From NCBI RefSeq assembly GCF_900188125.1, contig NZ_FZOW01000009.1, forward strand, positions 1-64,000: a stretch of DNA of 64,000 bases. The letters are read 5' to 3'. Below the pieces are notes generated by a model, which saw only the letters and a list, made by a program, of their open reading frames with translations, was not told the DNA's origin and made no database searches. Made by a program: the position numbers and the translations under genes. The DNA comes from Rhodococcoides kyotonense. Lineage in GTDB: Bacteria > Actinomycetota > Actinomycetes > Mycobacteriales > Mycobacteriaceae. Below are positions 46,206 through 55,418 of this stretch, in pieces. The first letter of the stretch is position 1. The number at the start of each line of letters is the position of its first letter.

Positions 46206-46940
46206 CTAGTTTCCGGGCTGAGCGTATTGACGTGATCGCGGGTCTCGCAAGGCGGACACGGTGACCTGCTCGGATTGAGACACTGCGCACTCGCCGCCGT
46301 TCCGAGCGACCGTGTCGACGACACCTCCCGGAATGTCGAGTGCCGCCGACAATGTCGCTGCATCTCCGATGGCGGTCAGAACGAACGGAGCTGCCATCTC
46401 ACGGCCGTCGACCACGATGAATCCCGCGGAACCTGCGATCCAGGAGTCGATTCCGATACGAACCGTCTCGCCGTTGCCGCCCGCGATCTGCAGTGCCTCG
46501 GCACCCGCAGCGCGCAACTCCTGCACCGCGTCGACCAACACCTCCGACCCGACACCGGTGCGCGGGTCGGTGATGGTGACGACGACGCCGGGACCGGTGG
46601 CCGCGACCGAGCCGACCTGGATCGACAGAGCGTCGAGTTCCGCCCGCGCTTCCTCCAGCGCGGCACCCGATCCCCCGTTCTGGTTCTGGAGCGTCGACAA
46701 GGTGTTCTGCAAGGTTGCAATGTCCTCACGAATCGCAGCTTCGCGACGGCCCAGGTTGTCCAATACGACGAGCAGGTCGGCCGGCCGCGCGGAATCGAGG
46801 TAGTCCTCGCTGTCGTTGACACGTACCTGTGCTGCGAGGCCGATTCCGAGAATCGCCATGAGCAGGACGGCGAGACATCCGAAGACCACCGATCGCCGAC
46901 GCGTCGGCGCATGCACTTCGTGGCGTCCCTGCTGTGTCAC
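46206..46940 (-). CDS. DUF881 membrane protein (Rv1825-like)
   Basis: A 244-residue protein with one N-terminal membrane helix (about 18-37), a coiled-coil-like segment (about 60-108) and an extracytoplasmic DUF881 domain (GPGVVVTITDPRTG, then GAEALQIAGG). Homologues are implicated in division or divisome stability in mycobacteria. GTG start. It follows the DUF1290 gene by four bases; with that gene and a second DUF881 gene it forms a coupled trio. Confidence 0.88.
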   Translation of the reverse strand: MTQQGRHEVHAPTRRRSVVFGCLAVLLMAILGIGLAAQVRVNDSEDYLDSARPADLLVVLDNLGRREAAIREDIATLQNTLSTLQNQNGGSGAALEEARAELDALSIQVGSVAATGPGVVVTITDPRTGVGSEVLVDAVQELRAAGAEALQIAGGNGETVRIGIDSWIAGSAGFIVVDGREMAAPFVLTAIGDAATLSAALDIPGGVVDTVARNGGECAVSQSEQVTVSALRDPRSRQYAQPGN

Positions 46941-46944
46941 CGTG

Positions 46945-47361
46945 TCACGCTCCGAAGAGGCGACGCCGCAGTGCCGCCGCGTTGCCGAATATTCGGATGC
47001 CGAGAACGACGACGATCGCAGTCGACAACTGGGTGCCCACTCCCAGTTGGTCGCCGAGCCAGACGATCAAAGCAGCGACGACGACGTTGAAGACGAACGA
47101 GACGACGAAAACCTTCGCGTCGAAGATCTCGTCGAGGTAGGCGCGCAGGCCCCCGAACACCGCGTCCAGCGCTGCGACGACGGCGATCGGCAGATAAGGT
47201 GCGACAGCGTCGGGCACTTCGGGGCTCGCGACACTGCCGATGGCGATCCCGACCGCGAGCGCCACGAACGCGAGCAGGATCAGGCTCCCGCCACGGCGCC
47301 TCCGTTCGCCGCCCGGCTCGTCTCTGCGGTCGGCCGAATCGGTGTGATGTCCGTCGGTCAC
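46945..47361 (-). CDS. DUF1290 small basic membrane protein (Rv1824-like)
   Basis: A 138-residue membrane protein with a hydrophilic, basic N-terminus to about 25 and three or four hydrophobic segments (LILLAFVALAVGIAIGSV, LPIAVVAALDAVFGGLRAYL). DUF1290 proteins occur in actinobacterial and firmicute division loci. The GTG overlaps the stop of the upstream DUF881 gene by four bases; the product probably acts with both DUF881 proteins. Confidence 0.88.
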   Translation of the reverse strand: MTDGHHTDSADRRDEPGGERRRRGGSLILLAFVALAVGIAIGSVASPEVPDAVAPYLPIAVVAALDAVFGGLRAYLDEIFDAKVFVVSFVFNVVVAALIVWLGDQLGVGTQLSTAIVVVLGIRIFGNAAALRRRLFGA

Positions 47362-48212
47362 CGGGTGCCTTCCTGACGCGCCAGGGTCACCGGACGTGTC
47401 GTCGCCGCAGGCAGATCGAGTTCGGTGTCGGCTCGCACGTCGAACCCGACCCGATACAGCTGGGACAGAGCCGACATTCGCAGATAGGCATCGCTGACGG
47501 AGAACCGTGCCTGCAGTTGCGTCGGCGAGCCGATCGCCGAGATCGTGTACGGGGCGAACACGGGTCGGTTGTCGACGAGCATCGCGCCCCCCGCCTGCCT
47601 GATGGTGACTCCGGGACCGATCCGCACTCCGCCGACCCCCACCGCCTCTGCACCGCTTGCCCACAACGAGTTGACGACGACCTGAAGATCTCGGTCGAGC
47701 ACGGTGGCAGCCGACGAGCCTCGCGGGCGGGCCGACGCGTCGGACAGGCTTGCAGGAGAAGGCGGCTCGGACACCACGACGCTCATTCCCGGGCCCGTCA
47801 CCGCCGTCGCGCCCGCCGCGTCCTCGGCGGTTCTCAGTGCAGCGAGGACGTCGGAACCCTCACCGCCGCTTTGGAGCGCGTCCTCACGTGCGCGCCCGAC
47901 CGCAGTGTCGAGTTCGGCGCGCTGTGCCTCGAGCTCGTCGGCGCGTGTCGAGGCCGCGCGCGCTGTGTCGAGCGCATCGCGCTGTATGCCAGGAGCCTCC
48001 GACGGGTGTGCCGCAACCTGAGTGAGTGCGAGGCCGAAGACCGACCCGACGAGCAGCGCCCCGGCCGCAGTCCACGCCACCGTCGTCCGGGTGGAGCGTC
48101 GCCTCCGTCCATGGCGAGATTCGTGCGCCGCGGCGTAACCCGGGTCGAGGTGCTCCGACGTCAGATATCGGAGCAACGAAGGCTCGGGATTTCGCCGTCG
48201 GGCATCAGGCAT
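47358..48212 (-). CDS. DUF881 membrane protein (Rv1823-like)
   Basis: A 284-residue paralogue of the other DUF881 protein, with a basic cytoplasmic N-terminus, one membrane helix (about 45-64), a helical region to about 125 and the extracytoplasmic domain (TGPGMSVVVSEPP, WASGAEAVGVGGVRIGPG). It overlaps the phosphatidyltransferase gene by eight bases and the DUF1290 gene by four. Confidence 0.87.
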   Translation of the reverse strand: MPDARRRNPEPSLLRYLTSEHLDPGYAAAHESRHGRRRRSTRTTVAWTAAGALLVGSVFGLALTQVAAHPSEAPGIQRDALDTARAASTRADELEAQRAELDTAVGRAREDALQSGGEGSDVLAALRTAEDAAGATAVTGPGMSVVVSEPPSPASLSDASARPRGSSAATVLDRDLQVVVNSLWASGAEAVGVGGVRIGPGVTIRQAGGAMLVDNRPVFAPYTISAIGSPTQLQARFSVSDAYLRMSALSQLYRVGFDVRADTELDLPAATTRPVTLARQEGTR

Positions 48213-48816
48213 GAGGCGTCGGCCTGCCCGTCGTCACCGGGGTGCTCATTCCGACCATCACCGCTTGGTAGGTATAGAGAATCCCCGTCCAGGTGTAGAG
48301 CGCTGTGCCCCAGATCAGCAGCGCGTACCCGATCGGGGCCATCACGGTGGCCACCGTCGACTCGCCGGTTGCAGCCAGGAGAACAGGAAGCGCGATCATG
48401 ATGACGAACGTGGCTGCCTTGCCGAGGTAGATGACGTCGGGCGGCGGTAGGCCGCGGCGCCGATACACGAACATCGTGCCTGCGAGGACGGCGTCACGTC
48501 CGATCAGTAATGCGGCGACCCACCACGGGATGATTCCACGAACGACGAACGCTACCAATGCGGACACGACGGACAGTCGGTCGACCAACGGATCGAGCAG
48601 TGCGCCGAGCCTGGACGACTGGTCGAGCGCGCGCGCCAGTTTTCCGTCGAGCCAATCGGTGGCGCCGCTCGCCAGCAACACGGCGAGCGCGAGACCATCC
48701 GCGTGCCGAACCAACAACAGATAGAGGAACAGCGGAATCAGAAGCAGCCGCATCGCGCTCAGCACGTTCGGAACGGTCAGGATTCGATCGCCCCGATCGG
48801 TGTCGGACGTATCCAT
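48205..48816 (-). CDS. CDP-alcohol phosphatidyltransferase (PgsA2-like)
   Basis: Membrane phospholipid synthase of 203 residues with the family signature DWLDGKLARALDQ...GALLDPLVDR, holding the four metal-binding aspartates. Likely transfers phosphatidate from CDP-diacylglycerol to an alcohol such as glycerol 3-phosphate; M. tuberculosis pgsA2 (Rv1822) is the positional counterpart, and its exact acceptor is debated. First gene of the coupled set with the DUF881/DUF1290 proteins. Confidence 0.9.
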   Translation of the reverse strand: MDTSDTDRGDRILTVPNVLSAMRLLLIPLFLYLLLVRHADGLALAVLLASGATDWLDGKLARALDQSSRLGALLDPLVDRLSVVSALVAFVVRGIIPWWVAALLIGRDAVLAGTMFVYRRRGLPPPDVIYLGKAATFVIMIALPVLLAATGESTVATVMAPIGYALLIWGTALYTWTGILYTYQAVMVGMSTPVTTGRPTPHA

Positions 48817-48882
48817 TGGGTCGCACCTCGATTCCCTGTTGGTCGAACGACGGTCACGAGGGACGCGATCTGGGCAGATGCG

Positions 48883-49512
48883 TCACCGCCACGCGAACAC
48901 CGGTTGTTCGAAGTCTGCCACGCGGGTGTGTCGTCCTCGAAGTACGACCTCCCGGAACTGATGGACGACAGCACCGGTGGGTGCATGCACGAGTGATTCG
49001 CGAAACGGCCACTGGATGACCGGCTTCTCCGATTGCTCGATGTATACGAATCGCGGGTCCGTGTCGATCTCGGAGACGTCGACCTCGTACACGATCGCTA
49101 CTTCGTCCTCGTTGGGTGCGAGCTCGTCGAGGCGGTCGCCGACCCAGACGACGAATGGACTGATGACGTATCCCGATCTGGTCGCGTAGTCGTCGAGGCG
49201 ACCGAGAACGGCATCGGGTGTTACGACGAGACCGAGCTCTTCCTGCAGTTCGCGCAGGCAGGCTTCCGCTGCGGATTCGCCCGGGTCGAGGCCACCTCCC
49301 GGCAAGGCGAACTGCCCGGGATGTGCACGCAGGCGGGAAGGCCTCTTGGTCAGCAGAAGCCGACGGCCACCGGGCGGGCCTGCGATCGCAAGTGCCACTG
49401 CTGCCGCGCGCTTCGATCCAGCATCGATCGTCGAGGACACGAACGACGCGAGCGCTCGGGTCACGTTGTCTGGTTCGAGTCGGTCGTCGGTCGGGTCCGC
49501 AGATGGGGTCAC
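48883..49512 (-). CDS. Nudix hydrolase
   Basis: A 209-residue hydrolase with Nudix box GGGLDPGESAAEACLRELQE followed by ELGL, inside about 75-105. KRPSRLRAHPGQFALPGG before it resembles the CoA-diphosphatase signature LLTxRSxxLRxHxGQxxxPGG, so cleavage of CoA-type or other dinucleoside substrates is likely. GTG start. It follows the Ddn-like gene by 14 bases and may share its transcript. Confidence 0.85.
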   Translation of the reverse strand: MTPSADPTDDRLEPDNVTRALASFVSSTIDAGSKRAAAVALAIAGPPGGRRLLLTKRPSRLRAHPGQFALPGGGLDPGESAAEACLRELQEELGLVVTPDAVLGRLDDYATRSGYVISPFVVWVGDRLDELAPNEDEVAIVYEVDVSEIDTDPRFVYIEQSEKPVIQWPFRESLVHAPTGAVVHQFREVVLRGRHTRVADFEQPVFAWR

Positions 49513-49526
49513 GGACGAGATCGCCG

Positions 49527-49934
49527 TCAGGACTTCGCTGTCAGCGCGACGACGGGGATCACGCGGGACGTCTTCTTCTCGTAGTCCGCGAATCCCGGGT
49601 ACAGCTCGGCCTGCCGACGATAGAGCTCGTCTCGTTCCGAACCGACGATCTCCGACGCGACGACGTCGACAGTCGTGTCCTCCACCTCGATCGAGACGTC
49701 CGGATTCGCCTTGAGGTTGTGGTACCAGTCCGGATTGGTGTCGGCACCTGCCTTGGACGCGAAGATCACGTAACGCCCGGAGTCGGGCAGGTACATCACC
49801 GGGCTGATCCGTCGGGCACCGGACTTGGCTCCGATGCTGTGGAGCAGAAGGAGCGGCGCGCCCTCGAACGGACCGCCCACCTTGCCGTGATTCGCACGGA
49901 ATTCCGCAATGATCTGCTCGTTGAAATCGGCCAT
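49527..49934 (-). CDS. Deazaflavin (F420)-dependent nitroreductase family protein (Ddn-like)
   Basis: A 135-residue split-beta-barrel protein of the Ddn/FDOR-A family. The typical core is LLLLHSIGAKSGARRISPVM and NPDWYHNLKANPDVSIEV. Such enzymes use reduced F420 to reduce quinones, enones or nitro compounds. The family is restricted mainly to F420-making actinobacteria, in line with the inferred host. Confidence 0.9.
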   Translation of the reverse strand: MADFNEQIIAEFRANHGKVGGPFEGAPLLLLHSIGAKSGARRISPVMYLPDSGRYVIFASKAGADTNPDWYHNLKANPDVSIEVEDTTVDVVASEIVGSERDELYRRQAELYPGFADYEKKTSRVIPVVALTAKS

Positions 49935-50021
49935 CGGACACTCCTCGGCTACGTCTGGCAGGTGCGATTCACTGTACCGAGCGCACCTGCCCGTCCACGC
50001 AAGAAAGCCGGTGTGTCCTTC

Positions 50022-51668
50022 TCAGCCGGCCGCAGCGCGGCCCGCCGCACGCCCGGAGAAGATGCATCCCCCCAGGAATGTGCCCTCCAGCGATCGGTAG
50101 CCGTGCACGCCTCCCCCACCGAAACCCGCCACCTCACCCGCCGCGAACAAGCCGTCGAACCGTGTCCCGTCACGGCGAAGCACCCGGGATTCGAGGTCGG
50201 TTTCGAGTCCTCCGAGCGTCTTTCGGGTGAGCAGATGGAGTTTGACGGCGATCAAGGGGCCCGCCGCCGGATCGGTCATGCGGTGAGGTGCGGCGATGCG
50301 AGCTGCCTTGTCGCCCTTGTACTTACGCGCGGCGTGGATCACCGAGACGGACAGGTCCTTGCTGAAGTCGTTGTCCATCTCCCGATCACGAGCCGCGATC
50401 AGCCGTTCGACATCGGCGGCCTTCAACGGCACGTCACCGATCCGGTTCATGCCCGCGACGAGATCCCGCACCGAGTCGGCGACGACGAAGTCCTCACCGC
50501 GCCGCTTGAACGCCTCGACGGGGCCGGGCGCACCGGACCGCACGCGCTCGAGCAGTTTTCGTACGCTCTTGCCCGTCAGATCCGGGTTCTGTTCCTGCCC
50601 GGACAGTCCGAACTCTTTCTCGATGATCTTCTGGTCGAGAACGAACCACGAGTAGTCGTATCCGGTCTTCACTATGTGCTCGAGAGTGCCGAGGGTGTCG
50701 AACCCGGGGAACAGCGGAGCGGGCAGTTGTCGGCCGTTCGCGTCGAGCCACAGCGACGACGGCCCGGGCAGAATGCGGATTCCGTGATTCGGCCACACGG
50801 GGTCGAAGTTGGTGATGCCTTCGGTGTAGTGCCACATGCGATCCGGATTGATGACGCTCGCGCCTGCATCGGCGGTGATCTGCAGCATGCGGCCGTCGAC
50901 GTGTGCCGGCACTCCGGTCAACATGTGCTTCGGCGCCGGACCCATTCGCTCGGGCCAGTTCTTCTTGACGAGGTCCCAGTTCGCGCCGATTCCTCCGGAG
51001 GTGACGATCACCGCGGGCGCGTCGAACTCGAACTCTCCGACGCCGAGGCGTGACGACGGAACCCCTCGCGGCGCGTCGGATGGTTCGAGCACGGTCCCTC
51101 GTACGCCGGTGGCGGCGCCGTCGGTGACGACGATGTCGTCGACGCGATGCCGATGCGCAAGAGTCACCAGGCCGTCGGCGACGCCTCGACGCACGATGTC
51201 GGCGAAGATGTCGACGAGTGCGGGTCCGGTTCCCCACGTGATGTGAAATCTGGGGACCGAATTGCCGTGGCCGGTGGCGCCGTAACCACCTCGTTCGGCC
51301 CAGCCGACGAGCGGAAAGATCTTCAGGCCGCGTTCGCGCAGCCAGCTCCTCTTCTCGCCTGCAGCGAAGTCGACGTATGCCTCGGCCCATCGCCGCGGCC
51401 AGAGATCCTCTTCGCGGTCGAACGCGGCTGTGCCCATCCAGTCCTGCAGCGCGAGTTCACGTGAGTCCTTGATTCCGAGCCTGCGCTGTTCGGGGCTGTC
51501 GACGAAGAACAGTCCGCCGAAGGACCAGAACGCCTGACCACCGAGGTTCGCCTCGCCTTCCTGATCCACCAGGATGACGCGCTTGCGCGACGCCACCAGC
51601 TCGGCGGTCGCCACAAGACCGGCAAGACCGGCCCCCACGACCACGACGTCTGCCTTCCGATCGACCAT
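50022..51668 (-). CDS. FAD-binding dehydrogenase (KstD/flavocytochrome c-like)
   Basis: A 548-residue flavoprotein of the fumarate reductase/3-ketosteroid dehydrogenase family. The FAD motif is VVVGAGLAGLVAT near residue 9, with EGEANLGGQAFWSFGG; the C-terminus has GLFAAGEVAGFGGGGVHGYR, the closing FAD-binding block. The substrate is not clear; steroid dehydrogenation is possible but not shown. The ATG follows AAGGGGCGGAC. It diverges from the PIG-L gene. Confidence 0.87.
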   Translation of the reverse strand: MVDRKADVVVVGAGLAGLVATAELVASRKRVILVDQEGEANLGGQAFWSFGGLFFVDSPEQRRLGIKDSRELALQDWMGTAAFDREEDLWPRRWAEAYVDFAAGEKRSWLRERGLKIFPLVGWAERGGYGATGHGNSVPRFHITWGTGPALVDIFADIVRRGVADGLVTLAHRHRVDDIVVTDGAATGVRGTVLEPSDAPRGVPSSRLGVGEFEFDAPAVIVTSGGIGANWDLVKKNWPERMGPAPKHMLTGVPAHVDGRMLQITADAGASVINPDRMWHYTEGITNFDPVWPNHGIRILPGPSSLWLDANGRQLPAPLFPGFDTLGTLEHIVKTGYDYSWFVLDQKIIEKEFGLSGQEQNPDLTGKSVRKLLERVRSGAPGPVEAFKRRGEDFVVADSVRDLVAGMNRIGDVPLKAADVERLIAARDREMDNDFSKDLSVSVIHAARKYKGDKAARIAAPHRMTDPAAGPLIAVKLHLLTRKTLGGLETDLESRVLRRDGTRFDGLFAAGEVAGFGGGGVHGYRSLEGTFLGGCIFSGRAAGRAAAG

Positions 51669-51799
51669 GTCCGCCCCTTCTGCACCCGCGACTCGCCCTT
51701 GTCGGTGTCCGACTGTAGACGCCGCAGCCATCGCATCGAGGCCGAACGCCTGCCGAGATGAACTACTCTGCTGTCGACGCCGACCGGAAGGTAGCCGCC

Positions 51800-52588
51800 A
51801 TGCCCGATCGACATTCCGAGCGGAACCGATCCGTGCCGAGTGTTCTGTGCGTTCATGCCCATCCCGACGACGAGGCCTTGTTCACCGGAGGGGTGCTTGC
51901 CCGCACCGCAGAGGACGGTGGCAGAACCGCTGTCGTCACCTGTACGTGGCGTGACGGCAGCAGACGCGTCGACGAACTCCGTCGCTCTCTGCAGATCCTC
52001 GGTGCCGGAGAACCACGGTTGCTCGGGTACACCGACTACGCATTCGACGACGGTGTGAAATTCTGCGAGGCGCCGTTCGACGAGGCCGTCGGCAAGGTCG
52101 TCGGCCATATTCGCTCCTTCCGGCCGGATGTCGTCGTCACGTACGACGCGTTCGGTTCGTACGGACATCCGGATCATGTGCACGCCCACCGCGTCACGAT
52201 CGCCGCCGTGGAGGCTGCGAGCCACCCTCAGCTCTACCCCGACTCCGGGGAACCGTGGGCCGCGTCGCACCTGTGTTTCGCGACGTTTCCGCGCAGCGCG
52301 GTCGAGGGAATGTGGGCCTCGTTGTTCGGTGGTTCCGCACCCCCGCCCGGTCCTGGAATCCCGGGTGTCGACGACCACCTCGTCACCGTCACGGTGGATG
52401 TCGGCGCCTGGTTCGAGACCAAGTGGGCGGCCTTCTCTGCGCACGAATCCGAAATCGAACGCGGCGGTGGCGCAAGCCGATTCGCGGCCATGGACGACGC
52501 AGACAGGCGCGCTGCGTTGGGCACCGAATGGTTCGTACATCGAAGCTTGATGGGCCGTGCGCAGGTGGATCCGTTCCGATCGTCGTGA
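51800..52588 (+). CDS. PIG-L family deacetylase (MshB/Mca-like)
   Basis: Zinc-dependent N-acetyl-glucosaminyl deacetylase family, 262 residues. Metal ligands are in AHPDDE near residue 20 and GSYGHPDHVHAH near 125. In actinobacteria relatives act in mycothiol synthesis (MshB) or in cleaving mycothiol S-conjugates (Mca); which applies is not determined. The ATG at 51800 has GGAAGG eight bases upstream and is preferred over 51758. Confidence 0.88.
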   Translation: MPDRHSERNRSVPSVLCVHAHPDDEALFTGGVLARTAEDGGRTAVVTCTWRDGSRRVDELRRSLQILGAGEPRLLGYTDYAFDDGVKFCEAPFDEAVGKVVGHIRSFRPDVVVTYDAFGSYGHPDHVHAHRVTIAAVEAASHPQLYPDSGEPWAASHLCFATFPRSAVEGMWASLFGGSAPPPGPGIPGVDDHLVTVTVDVGAWFETKWAAFSAHESEIERGGGASRFAAMDDADRRAALGTEWFVHRSLMGRAQVDPFRSS

Positions 52589-52645
52589 CCGGCGGCAGGT
52601 CCCCCGCAGCGCGTACGGTGGTGTGCGACCGTACTTGTCGATCGA

Positions 52646-53827
52646 GTGGGCCCGGAGAGTCGATTTTTCGTGCATTGGGACGACCGGCTGCGCCGGGACA
52701 GGCTGGCGCGGACACGGCTCGGGCACGACTGGATCGTGCTCGGGCGGACGCGTCGCGCCCTACTTCGTCTGTCGCTTGCACTGATTCCCGTCCTGATCGT
52801 CGTCGGCCAGTACTGGGTTCACGACGTCGCGCCGGAGCAACGCAGATTGGCCTCGACGAGCCCCCAGCTGAATCAGGTGTTCGACGCGGCAGACCCGGCC
52901 GACCGAGCGACGGCCGTCGTCGACATGGTCGGTCTGGGCAATGTCGACGCAGCTCCGACCGCAGTCTCGCTCCCGACATTCGACCGGATCGGTCGTGTGT
53001 GGGCACTGCGGTACGACAATCGCGGTATCGACACGAAGGTCATCAGTGACCTGATCGCCGAACGTGCCGCCACCGCACGCGTCGACAACGTCGTTCTGGT
53101 CGGCCACAGCATGGGCGGAGTGGTCGCGCTCGAAGTAGCCCAACACCTGTACGAGGACAGCGGTGTTCGGCTGACTGGAATCGTCCTGGACTGCACACCC
53201 CTCGACCTGCATGCGGTCCGCAGTGACAGTAGGGACGCAGGCGAGAACTTGCTCCGCTGGATCGGGTGGCTGCCGGGTGCGCGCGAAAGTCGCACTCTAC
53301 GAACCGTTGTCGAGATGGCGGCTCGGTCGGATCGTTTCGTCGATCTGCATTCGTCGTGGTATCCGCGCATCGAGTGGAGCAATGCCGTCGACGCGTTCGA
53401 CGAAGTTCTTCGAGACAAGATTCTCAACCGTTCGGCCGCGAGCAACGGGTTCATCGAGTCGCAATTCCGAACGATCGTCGCGTCCGGCGCACTCGACAAC
53501 CTCGACGCGCTGACCCGTCCTGTTCGCGGAAAGCCCTCCCCCGCAGTCGTATTCATGCGGCCGTCGATCGGTCGAGCCGATGCAGTCGTCGACGTCGATT
53601 ACTCCCAGTCGATTCTGTTCGAGCGCGTGGGCGGTTCGGACGGCCAACTCCGCGTGGTGCGTATGTCGGGAACCGGCCATGCCAACCCCAGGCAGGAACC
53701 GGAGACGTACAACGCAGCCGTCGTCTCGCGGGTCCTGCCCTTTCTGGAAACGAGGGTCTTCGCGTCCGGTCGCGGCGCGAGTCCTCTGGCCGGCGACGTC
53801 GTTCTTCGCACGACGTCGCCGGGTTGA
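52646..53827 (+). CDS. Membrane-anchored alpha/beta hydrolase
   Basis: A 393-residue protein with a cytoplasmic basic N-terminus, one membrane helix (about 38-58) and an extracytoplasmic alpha/beta-hydrolase domain. The nucleophile motif is GHSMGG, with a late histidine in GTGHANP. Substrate unknown. A GTG eight codons inside is an alternative start. It lies 57 bases after the PIG-L gene. Confidence 0.8.
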   Translation: MGPESRFFVHWDDRLRRDRLARTRLGHDWIVLGRTRRALLRLSLALIPVLIVVGQYWVHDVAPEQRRLASTSPQLNQVFDAADPADRATAVVDMVGLGNVDAAPTAVSLPTFDRIGRVWALRYDNRGIDTKVISDLIAERAATARVDNVVLVGHSMGGVVALEVAQHLYEDSGVRLTGIVLDCTPLDLHAVRSDSRDAGENLLRWIGWLPGARESRTLRTVVEMAARSDRFVDLHSSWYPRIEWSNAVDAFDEVLRDKILNRSAASNGFIESQFRTIVASGALDNLDALTRPVRGKPSPAVVFMRPSIGRADAVVDVDYSQSILFERVGGSDGQLRVVRMSGTGHANPRQEPETYNAAVVSRVLPFLETRVFASGRGASPLAGDVVLRTTSPG

Positions 53828-53841
53828 TCACCCGTCCGCCG

Positions 53842-55296
53842 TCACTGCAGCGCGATGTACTTCGTCTCGAGATACTCGTCGATGCCTTCCGAGCCACCCT
53901 CGCGACCGAAGCCGGACTCTTTGACGCCGCCGAAGGGCGCAGCGGCGTCGGAGATCGCTCCCCTGTTGACGCCGACCATGCCTGCGTCGAGTTTCGCGGA
54001 CACACGCATCGCGCGGTCCAAATCACGTGTGTAGAAATACGATACGAGTCCGTATTGCGTATCGTTCGCCGCGGCGATTGCTTCGTCTTCGGTGCCGAAC
54101 CCGACGATTGCGGCGACAGGCCCGAATATCTCGTCGCGCAGGAGACGAGCGTCTGCAGGCACGTCGTCGAGCACAGTCGGGGTGAAGAAGAAGCCGGCTC
54201 CACCCTGCGCACTACCACCGGTGCGCACCCGTGCACCCTTGGCGACGGCGTCGTCGACGAGTGCCGTGACAGTCGCCAACTGCTTGGCGTTGACGAGTGG
54301 ACCGATGTCCGTGCCATCCGCGTGGCCGGGCCCCACGGTGAGTGCAGCGATGCGCTCGGTCAATTTGGCTGTGAACTCTTCTCGCACGGTGTCGGCGACG
54401 TACAACCGGTTGGCGGCGGTGCACGCTTCACCGCCATTGCGCATCTTCGCCAGCATTGCGCCGTCCACCGCCGCATCGATGTCGGCGTCGTCGAACACGA
54501 TGAAGGGCGCATTGCCGCCCAATTCCATCGACGTCCGAAGCAAACGGTCAGCGGCATTCTTGACGAGAAGCTTGCCCACGCCGGTGGACCCGGTGAAGGT
54601 CACTTTGCGCAGTCGTGAATCGTCCATCAGGGGCCCACTGACGGCAGCGGCGTCGGACGTCGGGAGAATCGACAGCACACCAGCGGGCAGGCCGGCGTCC
54701 GCGAACACCTGACCGAGAAGAAGCATGGTCAGCGGTGTGTCCTCGGCGGGCTTCACGATGACCGTGCAGCCCGCCGCGAGTGCAGGCGCGATCTTGCGGG
54801 TTCCCATGGCCAGCGGGAAGTTCCATGGCGTGACGGCCAGGACAGGGCCGACAGGGTTCTTGGTCACGAGAATCTGCCCGTTCCCGGCCGGTGCCTGTGC
54901 AAATCGCCCACCGATGCGGACGGCCTCCTCGGAGAACCATCGCAGGAACTCGGCGCCGTAGGCGACCTCACCGCGGCTTTCCTTCAGGGACTTGCCCATC
55001 TCTGCTGTCATGACGGCGGCGAAGTCCTCGACGCGCGAGGACAACAGGTCGAATGCTCGCCGGAGAATGTCGGAGCGTTCGCGCGCGGGAGTCGCCGCCC
55101 ACGACGCCTGCGCGGCGGACGCCAGGTCCAGGGCCTCGATCGCGTCGGCCGACGTGGCGTCGGCCACGGTGGTCAGTTCCTCGCCCGTCGCAGGATCGAG
55201 CACGGCGAACCGTGCCGCTCCCGACGCCGGGGTCTGCTTCCCGCCGAGCCACAGGTCGGTGGGAACGGAGGAGATCGGATCTGGTGCGACGGTCAT
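53842..55296 (-). CDS. NAD(P)-dependent aldehyde dehydrogenase, succinate-semialdehyde type
   Basis: A 484-residue ALDH with TPWNFPLAMGTRKIAPALAA, the general base in MELGGNAPFIVFDDAD, the nucleophile cysteine in NGGEACTAANRLYV, and the C-terminal GVNRGAISDAAAPFGGVKES. The closest type is GabD (succinate-semialdehyde to succinate). The ATG follows AAAGGCG. It is divergent from a PucR-family regulator 122 bases away that probably controls it. Confidence 0.9.
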   Translation of the reverse strand: MTVAPDPISSVPTDLWLGGKQTPASGAARFAVLDPATGEELTTVADATSADAIEALDLASAAQASWAATPARERSDILRRAFDLLSSRVEDFAAVMTAEMGKSLKESRGEVAYGAEFLRWFSEEAVRIGGRFAQAPAGNGQILVTKNPVGPVLAVTPWNFPLAMGTRKIAPALAAGCTVIVKPAEDTPLTMLLLGQVFADAGLPAGVLSILPTSDAAAVSGPLMDDSRLRKVTFTGSTGVGKLLVKNAADRLLRTSMELGGNAPFIVFDDADIDAAVDGAMLAKMRNGGEACTAANRLYVADTVREEFTAKLTERIAALTVGPGHADGTDIGPLVNAKQLATVTALVDDAVAKGARVRTGGSAQGGAGFFFTPTVLDDVPADARLLRDEIFGPVAAIVGFGTEDEAIAAANDTQYGLVSYFYTRDLDRAMRVSAKLDAGMVGVNRGAISDAAAPFGGVKESGFGREGGSEGIDEYLETKYIALQ

Positions 55297-55418
55297 GTGT
55301 GCGCCTTTCTGCGGATACCTACAAGGAAGTATCTGCCTGTCGACGACGCCGGGGTGCCGACAATCTGTACAGGTGACACGTCCTCGACACTCCATTTCGG
55401 CATCAACGTATTAGTGTC

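Noticed and set aside
51323-52726. A 467-codon frame on the minus strand across the PIG-L gene
   Set aside because: It lies opposite the PIG-L deacetylase with its intact AHPDDE motif and overlaps the flavoprotein gene in another frame.
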